In this document: in pieces, positions 59,385-64,000 of the stretch
Layout: every line of letters begins with the position of its first letter
Position numbering within the stretch: the stretch's first letter is position 1
Assembly (NCBI GenBank): GCA_024704765.1
Contig: JAKMXF010000339.1
Span: forward strand, 62,001 to 126,000
Source of the DNA: Oopsacas minuta
Taxonomy: Eukaryota > Porifera > Hexactinellida > Lyssacinosida > Leucopsacidae
Reading direction: 5' to 3'
Length of the DNA: 64,000 nucleotides
The notes under the pieces: model-generated
Told to the model about the DNA's origin: nothing
The model's database searches: none
The model's input: only the letters and a program-made list of their open reading frames with translations
Position numbers and translations under genes: made by a program

Positions 59385-61012
59385 ACTAGCGCTCTTCACT
59401 TGCTAGGTCGCTATGCAACAGCTTAGTGCCTCAGGTTAGCTTAAGTATTAAACAGCTAAATTTCTTAGTGCTTTTAGTGGATACGCGACTGAGTATAATC
59501 GGCACATCGTGCCTCGAGTGTATAAAATAGCAGAAATCTTTATTATCCATGGCCCATCCAAACTACATTTAATGGCTTTCCGTGGAGACACTGGCGTACT
59601 ACGTGGCTTTTGGTTAGTAATCTCGGCACTTCGTACCTCGGGGTTTTAATAACTTCTCAGAAATTTTGAAATTTGGAAAATTAGTATTTTTGTATAGTCA
59701 TGATTACCTAATAATTATATGATGAGGTAGCATTTAGTCAAAGTGATGAAGTACTGACATTTGGCATATTAAGGTGTACCTGTGATTATAATTTAAAACA
59801 TCTAACAAAGTTGTTTTCAACTTGGGCTTTGCGAAGTCGTTCTAGGGGGGTCGAAGGTTTTAGATGTTTGCACAACAATAGAAAATTTGGTGATATATAG
59901 AAATTGATTAAATAATCCATTTTTATCTAGTTGTAAAATATGTTTTACAACTAGTTAGCAATATTCGCGTGAACGTGTTTTGCTGAAAGTATCACGCGAA
60001 TAATATATATTGCTTGGTGATCCCTGTTACGCACCTATATCAGGGACGTAGCTAGCATTGATTCAGAGGAGGCTATTGCCTCTTCGCTTTTTCTCCATTT
60101 GCCTCATCTCCCTATGGTAAAGGCAAATTTTATGAGGCATATAAACAACCTTGCCTCCTAGTCTGAGATTTCTAGTTACCTCCCAGTATATATGTACATT
60201 AGTATCACAAGGCATTACTCCATTTCCATCTCCCACCTATGTGATAAAGGCTTTAACAATTAAAACGAGGTTATTAGTAGTATATCTTAACTATATACTA
60301 TTTAAACGCAATTAATCTGAATAGATATATGTGTATACAGTCAACATCTGGTAACTCGAAACTCAGGGGAGGCAAAAAGAACATATTCGAGATAATAAAT
60401 GTTCGAGTTACCGGATGTTGACTATATATAAGTTTGTATGTTCAGAGTTATTTGAAGAAACAGGAAGACCGCTAAGGCTGATATTTACATAAGGGAGTAT
60501 TTTTGGCCTGAATCAGACAAGTTTTGAGTCATGGACGAAAGTTCACACCAATGACGAAATTATACTACGTTATAAGTCATGTCACCATACCGATTTTGAA
60601 AAATCACAATATTAGCCACTGCTCAGCCAATTTAAGCGTACATGGTAGAAGATCGAAATTTAATCACAGGTACCCTTCGATATCCCACACGTTATGACGT
60701 CATGATTATGACAAAATCCAAACTCATCATGGAATTATTACGTCATCATGACTGTACATAAACAAATATTAGAATTAACTTTAAGATGGCAGGAAATTCC
60801 TAGATTACTAACTAAAAGCCACGTAGACCATGGATAACAAAATCTCAAATTTCTGCCTTATTATACACTCGAAGCACGAAGTCCGAGTATACCCCCTCGC
60901 GTAGCGACCAAATGCAATAAGAACATTAGCTGTATTACTTAAGCAAATTTGAGGCAGTAAGCAGTCGCAGAGCTACCTAGCAAGAGAAGAGCACTAGTTG
61001 AGTATAAGCTCT
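59385..61012. repeat. Foldback element, best copy, arms of about 430 bp
   Basis: The left arm starts ACTAGCGCTCTTCACTTGCT and the right arm, read inward, starts ACTAGTGCTCTTCTCTTGCT. They match on through AGCTTAGTGCCTCAGGTTAG, GGCACATCGTGCCTCGAGTG, TTATTATCCATGG and ACGTGGCTTTTGGTTAGTAA. Pairing fades near TACCTGTGATTA (about 59775 and 60670). The right arm lacks about 48 bp that the left arm has after CCATGG. No ORF is present. Centre sequence TTGAAGAAACAGG and CCACTGCTCAGCC recurs in the other copies. Confidence 0.8.
60338..60424. mobile_element. pogo-like MITE, 87 bp, inside the foldback repeat
   Basis: CAGTCAACATCTGGTAACTC then GAA pairs with TTCGAGTTACCGGATGTTGA then CT. TA lies on both sides (60336-60337, 60425-60426). 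The related repeat copy at about 29042-29075 lacks it, which marks the insertion site. Confidence 0.85.
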
Positions 61013-61559
61013 AATATAATAGAATGTCCGGCTCGGTATTGGAATCTAAATACGTATGCTCAAAGAGCCCTAACTAGCAATTGATGCGAATTTCTAGCAT
61101 AATCTTGAAATATATGCAAAGAAGTGGGAAAAATATGATTAATCATAAGAAAAATATACGAATGCTTTTAGGCTCTGGAAATCCCAAAAATCGGATTCTA
61201 CGCAGCTAACTACCCCTGACAACATGTTGAAACATAATTCTATCATGCTTTTGATCTTACATAGAAAGGTGTGAAAATATGTTTGATCACCAAAATATGT
61301 GAAACTTTCACTTAAGAAAACAATCATTCCCTAGGTGCAAATCTCCGGCACAAAATGTACATATATCAATATTCATATTAATCGGGACTGCTAGATTTCA
61401 CACGGCCGACGAACGTGGTAAATCGTATATGCCATTAGGGCATCTCTCTATAGTATAGGAGCTGCACTAAAAATCGCATGGTTATTAATGGGGTCGCGAG
61501 TATTCCCTAAGTCTATAAGATATGTTGAAACAGGTTGAAAACCCCTCATCTAACATGTA

Positions 61560-61840
61560 CAGTAGCCGAGGAGTGGCTCATAATGTGATTTTTCGAATTT
61601 CGAAAAAGGTGGCAATTTCGCCATAGTTTCGTCATATGTGTGAATTTTGTTCCAAGACTTGAAATTGTCCAAGCTAGAGTCAAAATACTTTCGTTTGCCA
61701 AAACTCAGCCCTGCTCCTCTTCTAAAAACAAAGATACATGTATACTACGAGAATGCTTCGCTTGCTTGCGCTGAGCGGCTTACGAACACCTCGTGTTCGC
61801 ACGGGTCTCGGCACTTCGTACCTCAAATAAAACAATAATT
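61560..61840. repeat. Foldback-family fragment
   Basis: It contains GGAGTGGCTCATAATGTGAT, TTTCGTCATATGTGTGAATT and the tail CGGCACTTCGTACCTC, in the order of the family. The frame at 61647-61838 is inside it. Confidence 0.5.
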
Positions 61841-63679
61841 TGACAAATTCAAAATTTATAAAATTAATAACTAATAAACAAATGTGTGAATTGGAAAATT
61901 CAGCGTACTTGATTACCAATGTATAACAATTGATAACTCGGATGAGACGTACTAATTTTTGTTTCCCGACTATACAATCGTGTGGTAATTGTATAGATAT
62001 TCGATTAGAAAAATGGCAGCCGTGATAAAGCAAAAGTAAATTCATTTTAATATTTGATATTTTAGAGTCCAGTTTTCCCGCGAAGTCCTGAAAAAAGGCA
62101 AATAATGATTAAATATGGAGAAACCCACCCAGCATAAGAACTACGTTGGTCGGGTTATAAGAAATTGAAATAATTATTCAAAATGACAATATAGCAGAAA
62201 TAGTCAAAGCAAATTAGCCAAAAAGTGGTCGAAGGTGGAAGTAAATATAACTATATAGCGGAATCATATTTGGTATCATTCGAACCAGAATCTCATGTAG
62301 ATTAAGCATAGCCTACTAAATATAAGGTCTGATCACTACTTTTGACAGAGGATAAAAGGAAATGGATATATTTTAATGGGCTATTCCATAATCGCTGATA
62401 ATAATAAACTGGAAAATAGAGAACTAGACAATCGGGGAGGACAAACCGTAGATAGTATATACCCGACTTCCCATGCGCTTATAATGCCACTGTTAATGAG
62501 AAACTTGTTTCAGCTCCACAAAAGATACACCTGAACATACATACGGGCGGGCTGTTCACTATTATTATCTCATCATTGTGTGAGGAGGTATCAGCTGAAA
62601 AATTGGTTCATTGACTTCATTCATAAAAAATATTATAATTGCTAAAGTCAAATTTGATATGAGAATAGGCTAGACTATGAAAAAGATGCTTCTATTGTAC
62701 TACTACCCGGTTTATACAGCTTGTAGTTGATATACATTGAGTAAATGGTGAGATAATGACAATAATGACAATAATGCATAATGGTGCGGTAGCCATACCA
62801 GATGTGGGCGGTGGAGCTGAAACATGTTTCCAACTTACAGTGGCCTAATAAATTTTGATATGATTTCTCTTACACCAATGTGACGTAATTATGAGCATTC
62901 CCTTATATGGTTACTTTCAATATTGCGCAATAATTTTCAGAGCTATCATATCAAATGTATAATTAAAATATTGCCACGCACCCTCAATAATCCTTTAGCT
63001 GCTAAGCCCATCCAGCGACCCAACAATTGAAGTTGCACACGGCCCTATAACTAAATCTGGCACTGCATACTTGTAATATATGCAATAATTCCATGATCAA
63101 TTGAATATATCTTCGAGAATTAGAATAATTAATGATGCTATTGAATTTGAGAATTAAGATTAGGACACAGCCTACTAAAGGTAAGGCTTCCTCACCAGGG
63201 TGTAATCCAGGCGTATGCTGCGCGCCTACAGGAGCATAAATTTGGGTAAATATAACTCTAGGCGTAGAAACTCCTATATCATAATACAAAAATGTATAAT
63301 ATAGGCGTATGAAATGAATTAGAATACATAGTCACTTCAATCTCATCTCTAACTCGAGATATAAACATTTGAAAAAGTTAATTAGGTGATGATGACGTAA
63401 AAAAACTTCTAACCGCCATTAACGTGTAGCATATCTATCTGATCAATGTGAGAACTTAATACGATTGAAGAGACGATGTAATTTATATTCAGGGTTCATT
63501 CCAAATTTATACCATAGTATTTAATTTCGCCAATATACTCAGAATAGTGAGAGAATGGTGTTTAGCATGAATTAAAGAACGTGAACCGAGGTGCACATCC
63601 AAATTTTTGTCGGACCTTCTGTAAAGAATATTAAGTCAATATCTCTTGAACTGAAGTCAGAATAGCGGTTACGTCCGGC
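61841..63679. other. Nothing firmly recognised
   Basis: This is probably intron upstream of the PDZ exon. The minus frame at 63002-63289 has no motif I can name and no start or splice context; a WW-domain exon was looked for and not seen. Confidence 0.35.
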
Positions 63680-64000
63680 AGACAGGTAGGAACATCTCAT
63701 TTTTTGTCATGATTCTGACCAAAAGTTAACCTATCATGGGATTAGTACGTCATCATGACTGTACCAAAAAATCCCAATTTTTCAAATTTCAAAAAATTTC
63801 AAAATTTCATTACTAACCAAAAGCGACATAGCATCTCCAGTGTCACCACAGAAAGCCATTGAATGTAATTAGGATGAAACATGGATAATAAAATCTTAAA
63901 TTTCTGCATAGTATAGACCCAAGGCACAAAGTGCTGAGGTTAACCCGTCGCATAGCGACCAAAAGCACAAACAAATTTATCTGTCTACTACAAATCTAAC
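63680..64000. repeat. Foldback-family right half, cut by the window end
   Basis: CATCATGACTGTACCAAAAA, CATGGATAATAAAATCTTAA, GGCACAAAGTGC and CCCGTCGCATAGCGACCAAA follow in family order up to base 63966; the rest lies beyond the window. Confidence 0.65.

Noticed and set aside
63002-63289. Minus frame of 95 codons as an upstream exon of the FRMPD-like gene
   Set aside because: No WW or other known motif, and no donor in phase 2 to match the PDZ exon.
1-64000. tRNA, rRNA, viral integration or bacterial contamination
   Set aside because: No cloverleaf with A and B boxes, rRNA core or viral gene was recognised by eye, and spliced exons plus animal transposons speak for nuclear animal DNA.

Overview
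This is a window from an AT-rich animal (invertebrate-type) genome. Spliced exons, introns of 6 to 15 kb, and a dense load of animal-type transposons show it is eukaryotic. I could not fix the phylum. No tRNA, rRNA, CRISPR or bacterial operon structure was seen.

The host content is one gene on the minus strand that crosses almost the whole window. I read six exons in transcription order: 59089-58813 (PDZ domain, polyproline tail), 47694-47464 (FERM F1 lobe), 36496-36349 and 30235-29991 (FERM F2), 18649-18398 and 3672-3473 (FERM F3). All have GT/AG sites, their phases match (2-0, 0-0, 0-1, 1-0, 0-0, 0-2), and together they give about 450 codons that align in order with the PDZ-FERM module of FRMPD1/3/4 (Preso-type) scaffolds. 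The 5' end and the C-terminal region lie outside the window or were not recognised.

The introns are transposon graveyards. Elements with both ends and a target-site duplication: a DD34D mariner (11418-12751, one frameshift), a DD37E Tc1/mariner element (31612-32953), BED- or TTF-type hAT elements (16124-18338, 22244-24521, 51112-54204), two internally deleted hATs (813-2021, 56198-57158), a Transib/RAG1-like element (30264-34746) with CACAGTG heptamer ends and a perfect 5-bp AGGGG duplication, and a CACTG-ended element with TAA duplication (43369-46092) coding for a DDE-like protein family common as anonymous arthropod ORFs. There are also a DD41D Tc1-like fragment, a second Transib fragment, further hAT ruins, a probable copia tail, several MITEs, and a dispersed foldback family with arms of about 430 bp rich in short palindromes.

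Two insertions crowd exon borders. The Transib element starts 28 bp upstream of the acceptor of exon 30235-29991, and a hAT ends 59 bp downstream of the donor at 18398. Nesting gives relative ages: the DD37E element is inside the Transib element, a hAT MITE is inside a pogo-like MITE, the CACTG element is inside a dispersed repeat, and a hAT is inside a 31-bp tandem array.
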